The notes under the pieces were generated by a model. It was not told the DNA's origin and did no database searches. It saw only the letters and a program-made list of their open reading frames with translations. Position numbers and translations under genes: made by a program. Below, piece by piece: positions 21,265 through 22,042 of a DNA stretch of 22,042 nt (position 1 is its first letter; every line of letters starts with the position of its first letter). Where the stretch lies: NCBI GenBank assembly GCA_903865885.1, contig CAIPLJ010000010.1:1-22042 (forward strand), in the 5' to 3' direction. The stretch is from an uncultured Actinomycetes bacterium (GTDB lineage Bacteria; Actinomycetota; Actinomycetes; Nanopelagicales; Nanopelagicaceae).

Positions 21265-22042
21265 GGGCGGAATAGATTCTAGGCACACGAGGTCCGATTC
21301 GAGTGACTATCTCATAATTAATTGAGCCCGATGCTGCGCCCCAATCATCGGCTGTGTATTCGCCATGAGAACCGTTTCCAAAAATGACAACCCAATCCCC
21401 CGATTGCAGCTTTGAAGTGAGGCCAAGATCTACAACGAATTGATCCATAGAAACGCGACCGATAATTGGGGACTTTCCACCTGATGACCAGATACCTGCA
21501 TCATGTGCAATGCGTGGAATGCCATCTGCATAACCCATTGCGACTACACCAAGTTTGGTATCGCGTGAAGTGCTTTCAGTTGCTCCATAACCAACAGGTG
21601 AATGTGCAGGGACTTCTTTTACAAGATAGAGAGCTGCTCGCAGTTGCATAGCAGGACGTAGCCCAAGTGATTGCGAACTACCTAAAGTTTTTAGATCGGG
21701 TGAAAGTCCATACATTGCGATTCCCGTGCGCACCATGTCAAAGGCAGCTGCGTGATCTTTCAGTGTCGCTGCAGAATTGGAGAGGTGGCGAATTACATTG
21801 GTAAATCCAAGTGAATAAACTTTTGCCACCATCTCATTGAAACGCGCAAGCTGGCTTTCATTCTGCTTTTCACCTGGTTCATCAGCGCGAGCAAAGTGAG
21901 AGTAGATTCCAACAAGGTCGATATTACTTAGGTGCTCTGCACCTAACTGATCCCATTCGTTCAGGAATCCCCCACGAGTCATTCCGGTATCAACTTCAAG
22001 ATGTACTTTCGCCTTCTTGCCTACTGATGCTGCAGAGATTTC
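21254..22042 (-). CDS. alr: Alanine racemase (N-terminal part beyond the right edge)
   Basis: The frame is open to the end of the window and covers about the C-terminal 262 residues. The first visible part reads AKVHLEVDTGMTRGGF, the barrel strand typical of Alr. Next come IYSHFARADEP, RHLSNSAATL, the catalytic-tyrosine loop SPVGYGATES, MGYADGIPR and SMDQFVVDLG. The PLP-binding lysine lies in the missing N-terminal part. The enzyme makes D-alanine for peptidoglycan. Its stop overlaps the livG start by 11 bp, so the importer genes are probably transcribed with alr. In related actinobacteria alr is normally close to tsaE. Confidence 0.95.
   Translation of the reverse strand, partial: EISAASVGKKAKVHLEVDTGMTRGGFLNEWDQLGAEHLSNIDLVGIYSHFARADEPGEKQNESQLARFNEMVAKVYSLGFTNVIRHLSNSAATLKDHAAAFDMVRTGIAMYGLSPDLKTLGSSQSLGLRPAMQLRAALYLVKEVPAHSPVGYGATESTSRDTKLGVVAMGYADGIPRIAHDAGIWSSGGKSPIIGRVSMDQFVVDLGLTSKLQSGDWVVIFGNGSHGEYTADDWGAASGSINYEIVTRIGPRVPRIYSAHVY

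Noticed and set aside
1..22042. CRISPR array, insertion sequence, prophage, toxin-antitoxin or defence system
   Set aside because: No regularly spaced repeats, transposase or phage-like proteins were seen, and no small unknown gene pairs. Nearly every base belongs to a recognised family.
1..22042. tRNA or other structured RNA gene
   Set aside because: No cloverleaf or TTCGA-type T-arm pattern was noticed in the short intergenic gaps, most of which are too small to hold one. A covariance-model scan would be decisive.

Overview
The window reads as a compact actinobacterial chromosome. The gene order matches a neighbourhood that is well conserved in Actinobacteria (in Mycobacterium tuberculosis, roughly Rv3423c-Rv3396c): alr, tsaE-tsaB-rimI-tsaD, groES-groEL1, whiB3, guaB-guaB3, guaA. 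Base composition looks near or slightly below half G+C by eye. Junctions are very tight (TAATG and ATGA overlaps), and several short promoter regions look leaderless. Together this suggests a streamlined, lower-GC lineage such as the freshwater Nanopelagicales/acI group. That placement is an inference.

Layout, left to right. 1-1339: start of sucD and all of sucC (TCA-cycle succinyl-CoA ligase), minus strand. 1390-3633: pcrA/uvrD1 helicase, minus. It is divided by a 28-bp divergent promoter region from a plus-strand PIG-L/LmbE-type deacetylase (3662-4387). 4403-8858: a minus-strand guanine-nucleotide operon, transcribed guaB, guaB3, guaA and a secreted cyclophilin. 8906-9805: a MerR-type regulator with a CarH-like cobalamin-binding half, minus. 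It diverges from a plus-strand whiB3/whiD-like gene (9949-10251). A strong bidirectional terminator separates whiB3 from the convergent groES-groEL operon (10331-12262), which has a CIRCE operator upstream. 12400-14844: the tRNA t6A operon tsaE-tsaB-rimI-tsaD, minus, with a likely leaderless GTG start. 14915-22042: a minus-strand operon read as alr (5' end off the window), livG, livF, livH, livM, livK and a secreted alpha/beta-hydrolase, closed by a terminator.

Most of the window is core housekeeping. The accessory part is the liv importer plus secreted hydrolase, placed between alr and tsaE, two genes that are usually close neighbours. The hydrolase start overlaps the stop of the binding-protein gene, which suggests coordinated release and uptake of an extracellular substrate.

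The most unusual molecular details are: an IMP dehydrogenase (GuaB) with its CBS/Bateman module cleanly missing; its paralogue GuaB3 with the catalytic cysteine replaced by histidine; a CarH-like B12 regulator beside whiB3 with a repeat overlapping the whiB3 promoter; a non-lipoprotein solute-binding protein; and a LivG ATPase with a degenerate signature motif. I see no CRISPR array, insertion sequence, prophage, tRNA or rRNA. No gene-free stretch exceeds about 145 bases.
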